This document shows positions 1 to 11,075 of a stretch of DNA of 64,000 bases, piece after piece (position 1 is the first letter of the stretch; the number at the start of each line of letters is the position of its first letter). Made by a program: the position numbers and the translations under genes. This DNA is from Melieria omissa. Lineage: Eukaryota > Arthropoda > Insecta > Diptera > Ulidiidae. The DNA lies in the NCBI GenBank assembly GCA_963971225.1, contig OZ020268.1, positions 59,457,900-59,521,899 on the forward strand, given 5' to 3'. The notes beneath the pieces are model-generated. The model searched no databases, was not told the DNA's origin, and saw nothing but the letters and a program-made list of their open reading frames with translations.

Positions 1-650
1 AGAGATGATGATTTTAAATTTGGTTACCTCGAAAAGAAAAAAATAAAATAAACGTGCAAAACCTACAAAACGCGCATCATGTCGCTGGGCCCAACGCATC
101 GATGGAGCGAGAGGAAAAACTGTGAGTGAACACTTTTATTTATATTCTAACACGGGTTTGGGTGCGTTAATTTGGAAGAAAAAAAAAAAGGAAAAAAAAG
201 GATAATTTTCAAGAAACTTGAATTTGGGATTTTTTTTTTCTTATTTTTGAAAGTATGGTTTTGGGTTTTTTTTTTAATGATGAAATGTTGGTTAATTTTT
301 TTTTATAAAATATTTGTCTAAGTCTAAGAAAAACGTTATGATCTAAGTAACAGAAATAAATTTTCCTTCTTGATTTCATTTAATTTTAAGCTTTTGTAGC
401 TACTTTTTTTTGAAATTTAATAAATAAAATTACAATTAAAATTTAATTATAATTTGAACATGCCAGATTGTTTGAAAATTAGATTAAGAATATTGATTTT
501 GTATTAGGTTAAGGAAATAAAATTGTTAGTATGATTGCTTAAGCTTAAATAATGTTTGGTCTGTCACTGAAGTGGGGTAAGGAGGGTTAATTTTCCATTG
601 GGTTTCCGAATTCCATCATAGGAAACAAAGGTAGGGCGGGTTAAGAGCAT
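1..650. other. AT-rich noncoding stretch
   Basis: AT-rich sequence with poly(A)/poly(T) runs. I see no open reading frame, terminal repeat or RNA gene. It could be intron or intergenic DNA. Confidence 0.5.
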
Positions 651-732
651 CCCATTCAATGAGGCGATGCTGAGGAATCGAAAAAACAGCAGCAATGGTA
701 CTTGCTACCATGTCCGTCCGTTATGTCAGGAG

Positions 733-1032
733 TTAAAGCGTGTGCATAAAATAATTGTATGTTAGTGTATGTGTGTATGTATCTTTTGTTATGATTTTCC
801 GGTTGTAGACTGCTAGGTCGTCGTTGCGGTGTTTGCTGGTGTAAATCCAAATGGCTGTAGGTGAGGCGGTATGGCTAATGAGCGGATTTGTTGGAGTGGA
901 ACCCACGCCAGCTGAAGCTACGGGATAACCAAAGCCAGATGCACGCGTCCAACTAAACCCGCTGGCCCCGTAGTCATACTCGGGCTCACCGATCGAATGT
1001 AGGGTGCCGGCATACATGCAACATGATGACGA
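733..1032 (-). CDS. candidate coding segment, product unknown
   Basis: An open minus-strand frame of about 94 codons with mixed, coding-like composition; the segments GEPEYDYGASGFSW and STPTNPLISHTASPT stand out. The upstream in-frame codon is a stop at the boundary CGCTAG, which could be an AG acceptor, so this may be a terminal exon. The distal part (TYTHTLTYNYFMHTL) looks like noncoding read-through. A second frame just upstream on the same strand (about 1040-1230, with SAAAAPPQSLWQVIASRHH) is also protein-like, so a frameshifted pseudogene is an alternative. I do not recognise a family. It lies just beyond the truncated 3' end of the mariner copy. Confidence 0.22.
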   Translation of the reverse strand, partial: SSSCCMYAGTLHSIGEPEYDYGASGFSWTRASGFGYPVASAGVGSTPTNPLISHTASPTAIWIYTSKHRNDDLAVYNRKIITKDTYTHTLTYNYFMHTL

Positions 1033-1226
1033 CTAGCGATGACCTGCCACAAGGACTGTGGAGGGGCAGCGGCAGCAGAAACAAAAGGGCGGAAACCAAC
1101 ACCTATGTACATAGGACCGAACTTAGCGCTCAACGTGAGGCCAGATGTACATACCGATCTGCATATAATAGAAAGTGACGCCAACGTGGGGTCGCTACGA
1201 ACGTGGGGGCATGCCACACACGCATA

Positions 1227-2102
1227 CACATAACACTTCTTCATAATTGGAGAAGTGCTATTCAGCCAGGCCATTTTGCATTGATCGGAACAGATAGTAA
1301 TCGGATGGCGCAAGGTGTGGACTATACGGCGGGTGGGGTAGGACATCCCATTTGAGCGTTTCAAGGTAGGTTTTGACGACCTGTGCAACATGTGGCCGAG
1401 CATTGTCATGTTGCAAAATTACCTTGCCGTGACTTTGTTCATATTCCGTCATCAATTGTCGTCGGTAGACTTCCCCTGTGATCGTTTCATTCGGTTGCAA
1501 CAGCTCATAATAGATCACACCCAGCTGGTCCCGCCAAATACACAGCATAAACTTCAGGCTATGAATATTTTGAACGGCCGTCGATGATGATGCATGGCCG
1601 GGGTATCCATACGTTGCTCGACGTTTTGGATTATCGTAATGGACCCACTTTTCATCGCCAGTGACAATTCGATGCAATTCGTTTGTGTCGTTGAAGCAGT
1701 TCACACGTGAAGAGGCGTTCGACGTCTCTTGGCTTCAATTCATACGGCACCCAATGGCCTACCTTCCGGATCATTCCCATTGCTTTTAGACGATCGGAAA
1801 TTGTTTGTTGAGCGACGCCAAGTGATTTTGCAAGTTCTTCTTGCGTTTGGGATGGATCTTGGTCGAGCAATGTCTCCAATTCGTGATCTTCAAACTTTTT
1901 TGGCTGTCCGGGCCGTTCATCGTGCTCCAAGTCAAAATTGCCACTTTTAAACCGTGCAACCAACGTGGCACGTACGCCCAGCTAGAGCATGCACACCATA
2001 CACTTCCACCAAAATACGACTTTCGGCAGCCTTTTTTTTCATATTGAAGTAGTGAAGAAGTACTCCCTGCAAAAACACTTTATTCGGCACAAAATTCGAC
2101 AT
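1227..2102 (-). pseudogene. mariner transposase, frameshifted and truncated
   Basis: Mariner-family (Tc1/mariner superfamily) DDD transposase read from the ATG at 2102-2100. The N-terminal helix-turn-helix region shows KKKAAES and VYGVHALAGRTC, then after a frameshift near 1970 ARFKSGNFDLEHDERPGQP and WVPYELKPRDVER. After another frameshift near 1690 come the catalytic segments TGDEKWVHYDNPKRR, ILQHDNARPH and HPPYSPHLAPSDYYLF, so the three acidic positions are visible. Lesions are at least two frameshifts, a small in-frame deletion before the second catalytic Asp (TEYEQSHGKV follows RRQLM directly), a stop replacing a codon after GLAE, and loss of everything beyond HFSNYEEV at about 1227. The coding remnant is about 290 codons against roughly 345 for the family. 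Non-functional. It resembles irritans/vertumnana-type mariners; the subfamily is a guess. Confidence 0.9.
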
Positions 2103-2652
2103 TTTCAGAGTAAAAAAAAGTATTGTTGTTTACGCTTCAGCTAAATGACACATACTGATTCTGAAACTATATCGAGCCCTTCCCGCGATTTTATCGTATG
2201 AGCCATTTTTATCGAAATTTTTTTTTTACCGAAAATGATAGCACTATAAACTAGCCATCAGTCCCTAAAAGCTCACTTCTCTACGATGAACCGTTATGAA
2301 GTTAGAGAAAAAACAATTTTATCGTATGTCCACTTCACATTTTTCCTTCATTTTTTGTGCCCGCGACTAGCTATGCGATACGATAAAATTGCTCTAGTTA
2401 CAAAAAGTAAATTTTTAACTTTATTGCAAAAGTGTAAAATTGAAAATATTTTAATAGTGAAAAGTGAATATTACATAATTGTTGAAGGTGAACAATGGCC
2501 TATTTGCAGGAAAAGGTGTTTTTCTTAATTCTTTGCAGTGTGACGTGCGTGTTATAAAAAATAGGTGTGCAGTTGTTCGTAGTTACGTATTGAGTAAATT
2601 GAGGTGCAGTAATTTGATGATAAATTAAAAAACTAATAATTAAGTTAATGCT

Positions 2653-2892
2653 TTGATAACAAAAAAAGTAAAGAAAAAAATAAATAAAAGTTCTAAAAAA
2701 AATGTTCTGTTTCAGCGCCCAAACCGCAAGGCATTATCAACGCTGGTCCCTTATAGTGACAGCGATACAAGTTGTAATGAAGAACCAGAAATTTCTGTAG
2801 GAAAGCGGGGAAGGAGAAATAAGAATTTGCCAAAAAGAGTTGAAAATCAGGCGGACGGCGGAGTTGGCTCACGAATATTTAGATTTAGTTAG
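2653..2892 (+). CDS. small basic ORF inside the 37-bp-IR element, unknown
   Basis: The frame is open for 79 codons. It begins with a Lys-rich stretch (TKKVKKKINKSSKK), continues through LVPYSDSDTSCNEEPE and ends near a GKRGRRNKNLPKR basic patch. The track-style start is not an ATG, so the true start is unclear. A Ser/Asp/Glu patch flanked by basic patches is common in N-terminal tails of transposase-associated proteins, but no domain is recognisable. It lies between the outer inverted repeat and a TTAG repeat at about 2886-2901. It could be the 5' remnant of the element's transposase or chance. Confidence 0.25.
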   Translation: MITKKVKKKINKSSKKNVLFQRPNRKALSTLVPYSDSDTSCNEEPEISVGKRGRRNKNLPKRVENQADGGVGSRIFRFS

Positions 2893-3036
2893 TTAGTTAG
2901 TTATTACATTTTATTGCAATTAAAATTATAATAAAATACAAAAGCGCTAGCTACTAGGGCTATCGGCTTTATTTAGATTTAAAATTTGATGGAATGATAA
3001 AAGATGTGCTAGTCAAAACATATGACGAATACAGTA

Positions 3037-3926
3037 CAGTGGTCGTCCAGTATAACGAACTTTCCATTTAAAGAATTATGGATTTAACGTACGGCCAAAT
3101 TTTCTCCATTGCTGGTTCTATATTAAGAACAAAAGTGAAATTTGCTATTCGATATAACGAATATTTATGCTGCTTTTCACCCTTCCAATTGTTTTTGTTT
3201 GAGCATTCACATTCTTTACAATAACAATGAATGTTTGGATTCGTCAAGTGAACGGTACCTCAATTGTTTTTGTTTTTGTTACGTTAAAACTTTCAAATTT
3301 ACGTCAAGTTACCAATATTTTCAAATTCTGTTTGTATGCATTGCTGATCATTTTCACAGGATTTGTTTTGCCTTCGGTCGGCGTTTTTCTTTTAAAAATT
3401 AAAATTTCAATAACCAATCAAGAAAAATGTTCAGACAGAAAAGTTTACTTACGGTAAAGAAGCAGTCCGCATCGAAGACTTTTCACATTAGCCATTTTGT
3501 ATTTTGAAAATATTGGAATAAAACATGATATTTTTTTACTTTCTGTCTGTCCTTTGCTCAAAATTGCTTTCGCTGTCCTTTGGGGTCAGGATGACCCCAA
3601 TCAAACTGTTATATAATTTACTGACAAAACATGAAGAAATCTTACACATAAATCACAAAAGAAAAGAGGAAAGCCTCGAATAGTGTTTTTCTTGATTTTT
3701 TTATTGGGTTGTAAGCGCGATTAACACTAAATAACACAAGTACACGAGTACACAAAGCCGCTCAACCGTTTTTTTTAATTCCGCCAGGGGTCAAATAGAC
3801 CCAAGGGACAGGCAGAAGGTTTAAAACTCAATATGTGAGATTTATTTAAGAAGGATGGTTTAAAACAAAAAAAAATTTCGATCGATTCTAAATTTCGATA
3901 AGATTCTTTATATTGGACGTCCACTG
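3037..3926. mobile_element. pogo-like MITE, TA target duplication
   Basis: The left end reads CAGTGGTCGTCCAGTATAAC and the right end, reverse-complemented, CAGTGGACGTCCAATATAAA. Both are flanked by TA (3035-3036 and 3927-3928), as expected for the Tc1/mariner superfamily, with pogo/Tigger-like CAG termini. The 890-bp interior has no recognisable DDE transposase; open frames at 3142-3457 are low-complexity. It is a non-autonomous element nested in the larger 37-bp-IR element. Confidence 0.7.
3530..3822. mobile_element. probable piggyBac-like MITE nested in the pogo-like element
   Basis: Positions 3575-3600 read TGTCCTTTGGGGTCAGGATG followed by ACCCC, and 3783-3810 mirrors it as GGGGTCAAATAGACCCAAGG. 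Just outside, TTTCTGTCTGTCC (left) mirrors GGACAGGCAGAAGG (right), and TTAA occurs at the right border but is TTTA at the left. GGGTC..GACCC palindromic ends and TTAA sites suit piggyBac-like MITEs. The left border is degraded, so limits are approximate. Confidence 0.4.
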
Positions 3927-4032
3927 TATTTAATTTTTTCTGAAATTTTTTTTATTTTTTATATAAAACTACACTATATCACTATGAGTTACACTATTTC
4001 AATCTGAAAGTAACATTATTTTGTATTTAATA

Positions 4033-5966
4033 GGTTAGGTTAGGTAGCGAAGGGTCCCAAGGGCAGCACTTCCACTCGGAGGCCAAAATGGCCCATTGTG
4101 AATCCCTTCATGGAAGATTCCGGAGCTAACCAGCGGCTCTCAGTTCGGAGCAAACCAATTCGACCTCTTGATGAAGGAGAGTAGATCCGATATTTCAACT
4201 ACTGCTGCGCAGGCCAAGTCTACCAGGAACCTTGACCCCAAGGTACGGAGTCGGCGTTCCTGCAGAGCCGGGCAGTGGCACAGGTAGTGTTGGATCGTTT
4301 CCACTTCTTCCTCATCTCCACAGCTTCTGCAGACATCACTGGACGAGAGGCACCATTTGACCAGCATAGATCCAATGGCGCAGTGTCCAGTAATGACCCC
4401 AACAAGCTGCTTAATAGAGGTTCGACTCAGGGACAGTACAAATCGTGTTTTCCTCACGGAAAGGGAAGGCCATATTGCCCGGCAGGTACTGCAATCAGTT
4501 CTGCTCCGCCATGAGGACTCGATGTAAGTTTTGCTCAACCTGTCAATACGCAAATACAGGGCAGATATCGGAGGGAGCACAGAGTTATCCACTTCGGTGA
4601 GAGGCAGGGCTACCCCCTTTCTTGCCATCTCATCCGCTGCCTCGTTTCCTGCCACTCCAGAGTGGCCCGGAACCCAGCAGAGAGTGACTCGATGATGTCC
4701 GATGCCGCGAAGTGCAGTGCGACAACTCTGCACTACCTTTGATTTCACAGTCGCTGATTCCAGCGCTTTAAGGGCTGCCTGACTATCCACACAGATTGTG
4801 ATATCCGTGGGTGATAATCCGCTGTCGCGGATTAATTCAGCAGCTTTCCAGATTGCATAAATCTCCGCCTGAAAGATGCTACAGAGGTCCGGGAGTCTGA
4901 AAGACCGTTGAGCCCCTAGTACATCTGAGTGGAGACCAGCTCCTGTACCTTCCTCCATCTTGGAACCATCTGTGAAGATGGTGATGGAGGCGTCTCTTGT
5001 CACACTTGTGAGTCCCCATTCTTACCTTGAGGGAAAGGAGGTAAGTGCGCGCGACTCAAAATCCAGGTATGGAATCAGATAGTCCGTACAGGAATCTAAT
5101 TGATGTTCCGTACCTGGCCTCGTAAATGACCTTAGGATCCCAGAGTGTCCATAAGCGTGCTCTTTCCACAAGTTGGCCTCTCTCAGCCTGAGAGCGCCTT
5201 TAGCGGCACAGCACTTAATGAACTGGTGTATTGGGTGGAGATGTAGAATCATCTCTAGGCCTGCCTGGGGGGTGCTTTTGACGGTTCCTGCTATTCCCAT
5301 AGCCGCCAGTCTCTGCACCTTCATCAGTTGCGTCGCCAAGGACCTGGTGTCCGTAGCCGGCCACCAGACAATGGCTCCGTAACATAAGATCGGCCGAATG
5401 ATCGCTGTATACATCCAGTGGACAATGCTCGGCCGCAATCCCCACTTTTTCCCGAAGGCCTTCTGACAGACGTAGAAGGCATTCAGGCTCTTCTTCACCC
5501 GCTCTTCCACGTTGCGTCTCCAAGAAAGCTTGGAGTCGAGTGTGGTGCCAAGGTATTTCACCTCGGGTCAGAGGGTGATAGTGATGCCGCTGAGTTTCTG
5601 CAGCCTAAACTCCGGTATTTTGTATCTCCGGGTGAACAGTACCATAACCGTCTTTGAGGGGTTAACTCCTAGACCGTTGTGCTCTGCCCACCTAGAGAGT
5701 TCTTCTAAGGCAGACTCCATGAGATCACTGATGGTGGAAAGAAATTTTCCAGGGATCAGGATAGTGACGTCGTCCGCATATGCTACTACTCGCAGCCTCC
5801 TGGATTCGAAGATCTCGAGGATGTTGTTTATCACAAGCAGCCACAGCAGAGGCGAAAGGACGCCCCCCTGAGGTGTGCCCCTTGTGGTTAACCTCCTCAC
5901 CGAGCACGAGCCTAGGCTGGAGTGAACCCTTCTGCTACTAAGCATATCGCTGGTCCACCTCACCAC
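4033..5966 (-). mobile_element. 5'-truncated LOA-clade LINE with 7-bp TSD
   Basis: A minus-strand non-LTR retrotransposon fragment containing the second half of ORF2. It is flanked by TTTAATA at 4026-4032 and 5967-5973, and its 3' end is a CCTAA-type short tandem tail (TACCTAACCTAACC), typical of LOA elements that end in microsatellite-like repeats instead of poly(A). Truncation falls inside the reverse transcriptase, just upstream of motif B. It inserted into the interior of the 37-bp-IR element. Confidence 0.85.
4140..5966 (-). pseudogene. LOA ORF2 3' part: RT, thumb, RNase H, Cys-rich tail
   Basis: One continuous reading frame of about 609 codons interrupted by two in-frame stops, a TGA near 5564 and a TAA near 5020, with no frameshift seen. 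From the N-terminus: RT motif B (GTPQGGVLSPLLW), the YADD catalytic box, the KYLGTTLDSKLSW motif, an RNase H domain (FTDGSKMEEGTGAG, FQAEIYAIWKA, CVDSQAALKAL, WVPGHSGVAGNEAADEMA, giving the D-E-D-D set) and a terminal zinc-knuckle-like CRSCGDEEEVETIQHYLCHC. RT motif A and the endonuclease are missing through truncation. Reverse transcriptase plus RNase H places it with LOA/I-like LINEs. It is closely related to the fragment at 46.4-46.9 kb and more distantly to the intact copy at 15-20 kb. Confidence 0.88.
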
Positions 5967-6303
5967 TTTAATAAATGAAAATACATTATACCAAGGACAA
6001 CATTCTTTTTTTACTTAGAAACGAGTTTATCGTATGTGCCACTGCAATATTTGAATCGCTCATAATAGTGCCCGCACAAATTATCGTATGTCCAAAATAA
6101 CACCGTTGCGCTTTGCTGAAGTTACTAAAATAACCTATTCCAAGTGTGTAATCCTAAATAAAGTGTGTATGCCAAAAATCATGCAGCTTTGTTGTGCCAA
6201 TGCAGAGAAAACAAAAAAAAACGTCTCCTGTAAAATTTGGTTTTTGGCTCATACGATAAAAACGCGGGAAGGGCTCGATATGACAATAGCTTTTCAACAC
6301 ATA

Positions 6304-6974
6304 AGGTCTATTTGGCAGAGCATAATTTGTACGAATTTGTACAAATTTGTACAAATTTTTACTGGATCCTGTTTGTTGATGCCAAATCTCCAGTAACGAG
6401 AGAAAAACTGAGAGCGTAAAGTGACAGTTCATTTCGTGAGAACTTGCAAGTTTTTACCGGAGAAATTTTGTCCAGTAACTTTTTGCCAGTAAGAAGAAGA
6501 ACAAGAAAAACATATGACTGTCTGCCATATGATCGACTGCAAAGAAACATAAATTTTGAAAACATTTGGAGGCAAATGGAAACAGCAAAGAAATTGTGCG
6601 TTCGCAAGTCTGCTGACCCACAACCGAATTGCTCAGCTTTACCCGCTGAAGCTGAAACGGAAGAATTGCAGATTGAGCGCAACGAACTATTTGCATTTTG
6701 CATTAAATGTCTGATTTAACTTAATTTTCCCTACCACTTCAAACCTCAAATAAAACTTTTAGATCAGCTGTTTCGTTCTTTAACCCTCCTGTTTACACCC
6801 TTTTTACTGTGTATTGTGAGTGGGCCAAGACCCAGTGGTGTAACAAAGAGTTAAAACTTGCAAATTCATACAATTTACTGTTTGTTTACTTTTTTGGATA
6901 GTTTGATTTTAGGGCTTACTCTCCTGATATTTTTTACTGGATAATTTTTACTGGAAATCTGGCCAAACAGACCT
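6304..6974. mobile_element. 671-bp TIR element (MITE), ATA duplication
   Basis: The left end AGGTCTATTTGGCAGA and the reverse complement of the right end, AGGTCTGTTTGGCCAGA, form imperfect terminal inverted repeats flanked by ATA (6301-6303 and 6975-6977). The motif TTTTTACTGG recurs inside both ends. A 91-codon plus-strand frame (6444-6719) shows no recognisable domain. A 3-bp duplication suggests PIF/Harbinger affinity. It lies only 22 bp outside the right 37-bp repeat. Confidence 0.5.
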
Positions 6975-6977
6975 ATA

Positions 6978-9786
6978 TTTGAAAAGGTGAATCACTGTTC
7001 ACAATATCAAGTTACGCCATCTGTTAGAAAACCGAATGAATTAACCCGTACCCCTATTAATTAAATCTTATAACAAAGACAAAAATTCAACTTCAGTTTA
7101 AAAAAAGAATTCTTATGAAAAATAGTACAAAAAATATGTTTAAACTTTGCATTCTTCGTCTTTTATCCAACAGTTTCTCATTTCTTGTGTTGTCCTTGCA
7201 CTTGAGACTCTTCACTTGTTTGTTGTTATTGTTGCTAGACCCACATGACTGTTACTCCCTCTACTGCTGTTGTTGTTGTTGTTATAAGTGTATAGTTTTC
7301 ATAAATTTTCGCATCACAATCCGCTTATTATCATTTCGCGGCGCATTATTGGCAAAGAAAAACCGCAGCGAGCGCACTGCAAGTGCGAGTGAGAGGGCGA
7401 ACGACGTGCGGGACAACTGCCGTGTCGCCGGAAGCGGAAAGTTATCGTAGCGAAAAAGGATTAAATGCGGTAAATCCGCTTAAGTGAAGTTCAGATGCGG
7501 CTTGTCGCTACTTTTTGCTCGTCGAAGCATTCTTCGCGTCCTTTGTAGCTGCGGTGGCGTTGATGGCGCGTTGTCTGGTGTAAATGAGAAGTTATTAATG
7601 GTTGGTCACAGCGGTCACTGTGGCAGTCGGTACAGGGGGGACGCGTAAGACTTCGACACAAGGGTGAAGATTTCAGGCGCGAGAGCTGTGTGCCGGTTGG
7701 TTACTTAGCAACTAAGCGGATTGGCTTGACTTCTTCTTTTATGTTGCAGCGGCAAAGCGAATTGCAAGCCGATTGTGTTGAAGAGAAAAGTGTTTCAAAT
7801 GGAGAGAGAGAGAGAGAGAGGTGATCGAATATATTTATGAAAGTTATTTATTTTCCTCTATGAAATATGACCTCTCGAAAGCAACGTGTGCTGATAAAAG
7901 AGATTTTCAGCTTTCAGTAGGTTTTAGCATTTGTTTCAAAAATAATCGGCGAAAAGATGTGTTATGGCTTTCTACTGTTTATGGCATTTTTATTGCAGGA
8001 ATTTGTCATACGACAGGAAAAGGTTTATCAAATTGAAACGTTTGTAGTGTTTGACTCCACAGCCCGTTTGAAATTTGTTATGACGATTCATTGTTTCTGG
8101 AAATTTGTGTGAAGAAAAGTTTCATATCAGATGTAAAGTGGTATAACATTGAGTTATTTTGTATGAATCTGTTTCATGCATTAATTTTCATCAATTGTCC
8201 TTCATTATGCTGTCATTTTAAAATCATTTACAGATAGATTGAAGATTCTCATCTGATATAAGCGATCTCCCGTGTCATAGAATATAATAGAATTTGATGC
8301 GATTTGTTGCACTGAGACCAGAAGTGATGTTTTGTGCCCCCTACATGTTGTTAGAGAGCAACCTCTAGACCCACCGACCTAATGAAGCTTAGTAACTCAC
8401 GGGAAGGTGCTTGATGTTCTTCCCTCCTTCTTTCTCTTCCTTCTTTTTGATGTTCTCTTCTTCTTCTTAGCATACAAATTATTCAAAAGAGATTCTGAAT
8501 TCTTTGATTGAATTTGATTGCCAGTCTTGCAATAATTTTTCAGAAAGTTGAAGAATATTTGCTTCACGTCGTTAATCTAGTTAAACTAGTAATTCGGAAA
8601 TGTAATTTCTTTTTGTTTTAAGCATATTTGGCATAAGAGAAAAACTTGTAAGCCCTCAATGTTTGTAATATTTTAAAATTTAATTCAATTAATTAAATTT
8701 AATAAATTTTTTTTTAATTTTTAGAATCAGTAAAATTACTATTGCTTATTGGGCCAATTTTCTGCATATTTTAGAAATTAGATTTTATAGATTGTTTTTT
8801 TTACTCCTTTTAAAATTCCTGTTGAAGCAAAAGCAACGAGCAACCTAATTTGCTACAGCAATTTTCTACTAACTTAATAATTTGTCTAAAGCTAAATGTT
8901 GATTTTCTTTGAAATATTTTATTCAAAAATGCAGCAACATGTTCAACCCACTCATGCAATATTTAACTTTTAACATTTTCATTTAATTTTCAAACACACT
9001 TTTCCAAATATTGACAAGCAACTCCTCACAACGAGGAAGTAGAAGAAGCAGCTACAATGAACCTCATTGCATTAGTCCGTAAATTTCTGGAAAAGCCAAG
9101 AAAAAAAAGTAAATATGTACAGCAAGGCAACGACAACCAAATGTTTGGCACAAAAACAAAGATAAATACACATCGTCAGCGTCAACAAACCCACTACCCA
9201 CACTTGACGTGGGGCGGACGGGGAGCGCGAATGCAGCAGAGCAAATGGCAAAAATGCCAAAGTACACACGGCGGGTGTGCGGATTATGCAGAGCCAAAGG
9301 TGTGCTTAGTGATGTTTTGGTTGGTTTGTCGCTGTTGTTGTTGTTGTTGGCGCAGTTATTGGCCCATGCCACATGTCATTCGTAAGTGGGATATTGTGTC
9401 GGAAATTGCCTTAGCAGCATTTGCTTATTTGTGTATTGGTGCGTTTGGGTTTGTGTTGCATACTCGAGGGCGCTGGAGGACTGTTGGACGAAGAATTTTT
9501 GGTCAAACGCATAGAGCAAGGCAGCTGCCGGTAATGGTACTTTATGAATTCGGACTTTGCTTGCATGCAGCTTGAGTGCGGCCGGCAGCGCAGTGGAGCA
9601 GGTAAGAGGCTTGTGGTCATCGTTGGAGAAAAGCTGTGTGACAGCTGCGCAAAGCGATAAGAAGAAACATTATTGCACATATCTGTTAGGAAACAGCAGC
9701 GATTCGATTATGAAGCCATTTAAGGCAATATTTAATATGAAAATGATAGTAAAACCTTCCTTCGTATTATTTATTTTAATTTATTT
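6978..9786. other. noncoding stretch with simple repeats
   Basis: No gene supported. It contains a GTT run (about 7270), a GA run (7802-7820) and a GC-richer block at 7340-7450 rich in GAGCG/GTGCG that could belong to a 5' UTR or regulatory region. Frames at 7115-7450 and 9057-9575 are low-complexity or lack recognisable domains. The stretch is probably intronic or intergenic. Confidence 0.4.
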
Positions 9787-9985
9787 GGTTTTATTTTTTC
9801 ATGTTATTTTATTTTATTTTAATATATTTCATTTTATTTTATTTTATTTTATTTTATTTTATTTTATTTTATTTTATTTTATTTTACTTTATTTTACTTT
9901 ATTTTATTTTATTTTACTTTATTTTATTTTATTTTTTTTTATTTTATTTTAATTTTATTTCATTTTATTTCCCACGGCCTTTCTC
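9787..9985. repeat. (ATTTT)n pentanucleotide array 1
   Basis: A long run of ATTTT units with occasional ATTTA/ACTTT variants, followed by the motif CCCACGGCCTTTCTCTCCCC, which recurs after array 2. Frames such as ILFYFILFYF are translation of the repeat and not genes. Confidence 0.9.
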
Positions 9986-10114
9986 TCCCCACATGTTATT
10001 TTATTTTATTTTTCACGATTTATTGAACTCCTTAAGGGTTAAATATTACATTTCGGTTGTTTAACAACAAAATACATAAAACTATTGCAGGTACATGGTA
10101 TTTTCTTAAACATA

Positions 10115-10447
10115 TATACAATGTAACTTTCAATACTTAAAAACGAACGAACAATTGACGTTGTTGAAAATATTACTGATTTTTGTATAGTCAAAAATTT
10201 ATCCGCTAATTGAAGCCTCTCCAGTGTCGTCATTAATGTTTTGGGCACTACCCCTGTCGATGAAATGATGATTGGTACAATCACTACCTTGTCAAGTTGC
10301 CACATCTGTTTCAGTTCTTGGGCCAGTTGCTGATATTTCCTGCTTTTTTCCGCGATACAGTCCTGTAGGTTGTGTGTGTTGGGAACTCCGATGTCAATAA
10401 GATGTGCGTTATTTGTCAACTTTTCGAGCAGGATAACATCTGGTCTT
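10115..10447 (-). pseudogene. retroelement C-terminal fragment
   Basis: The minus-strand frame contains AHLIDIGVPNTHNLQ, EKSRKYQQLAQELKQMW, VVIVPIIISSTGVVPK and a trailing LTIQKSVIFSTTSIVRSFL. The open frame begins upstream at about 10447 with RPDVILLEKLTN. A segment of this type (D-x-x-I/V-P, K-Y-x-x-L, then VPI/V-V-x-x-x-G) is a recurrent conserved C-terminal part of some invertebrate non-LTR retroelement polyproteins; I recall the pattern but cannot name the clade. No RT domain is adjacent. The fragment is bracketed by ATTTT arrays, so the reading frame ends in repeats on both sides. Alternative: an orphan copy carried within an unrelated repeat. Confidence 0.55.
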
Positions 10448-10560
10448 TTATTTTATTTTATTTTTTTTTATTTTATTTTATTTTATTTTATTTTATTTTA
10501 TTTTATTTTACTTTATTTTATTTTATTTTATTTCCCACGGCCTCTCTCCCCCCCACATAC
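10440..10560. repeat. (ATTTT)n array 2
   Basis: ATTTT units directly abutting the retroelement fragment, followed by CCCACGGCCTCTCTCCCCCC, a near copy of the motif after array 1. The duplicated array-plus-motif unit suggests a local duplication or a repeat family with an ATTTT tract inside. Confidence 0.85.
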
Positions 10561-10980
10561 CGCGCGAGGTGGGGTCCATTACAACTGAATATGGCGGCAG
10601 TAAACGAACCGCAAGCCACTTCAGCACTACTGTGTTTGTTTTCTGTTAGTAATTTATCACAGATATGGATGTTATACATAAGTATATATATTTACAATTA
10701 TTTACATAGGTTTGTATTGTTGTATACAATTTTTTGTGATCTGTACTGTTTTGGAAATTATTTCTTTTTGGATTATTGCGTGTAGAGTTGGATCAAGGTC
10801 TAAACTTGTTAGATATTTACTGAAGTTTGTTGTTGTTATGCCTGTGACTGAAATTATTAAGACAACTGTCGCTGCTTTTTGTTTGCAGAGCTCTTTTAGT
10901 TCTATTGCAAGTGGTATATATTTGTAGATTTTGTTTTGTTCGTTTGTTGTTGTTTGTGTCTGTTGGTATGGCTATGTCTA

Positions 10981-11075
10981 TGATTATTTTATTTTATTTT
11001 ATTTTATTTTATTTTATTTTATTTTATTTTATTTTATTTTATTTTATTTTATTTTATTTTAATTTATTTCAATTG
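10981..11075. repeat. (ATTTT)n array 3
   Basis: About 85 bp of nearly perfect ATTTT units. No gene overlaps. Confidence 0.9.

Larger units (their letters stand above)
2169..6281. mobile_element. candidate DNA transposon bounded by 37-bp inverted repeats
   Basis: Positions 2169-2205 and the reverse complement of 6245-6281 match at 36 of 37 bases, beginning ATATCGAGCCCTTCCCGCG and running into TTTTATCGTATGAGCCA. The motif TTATCGTATG (or close) recurs near both ends: about 2315 and 6030 and 6083 in plus orientation, and about 2375 inverted. This is the arrangement of subterminal transposase-binding repeats. The 4.1-kb interior holds a small basic ORF, a pogo-like MITE and a truncated LOA LINE, both clearly later insertions. 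I find no target-site duplication and no recognisable transposase, so superfamily is unassigned. Two independent inverted copies of a short repeat remain possible. Confidence 0.5.

Noticed and set aside
4030..4050. GGTTAGG repeats as telomere-like sequence
   Set aside because: They are the short 3' tail of a LOA LINE; flies of this group lack simple TTAGG telomeres and similar tails recur at other LINE ends here.
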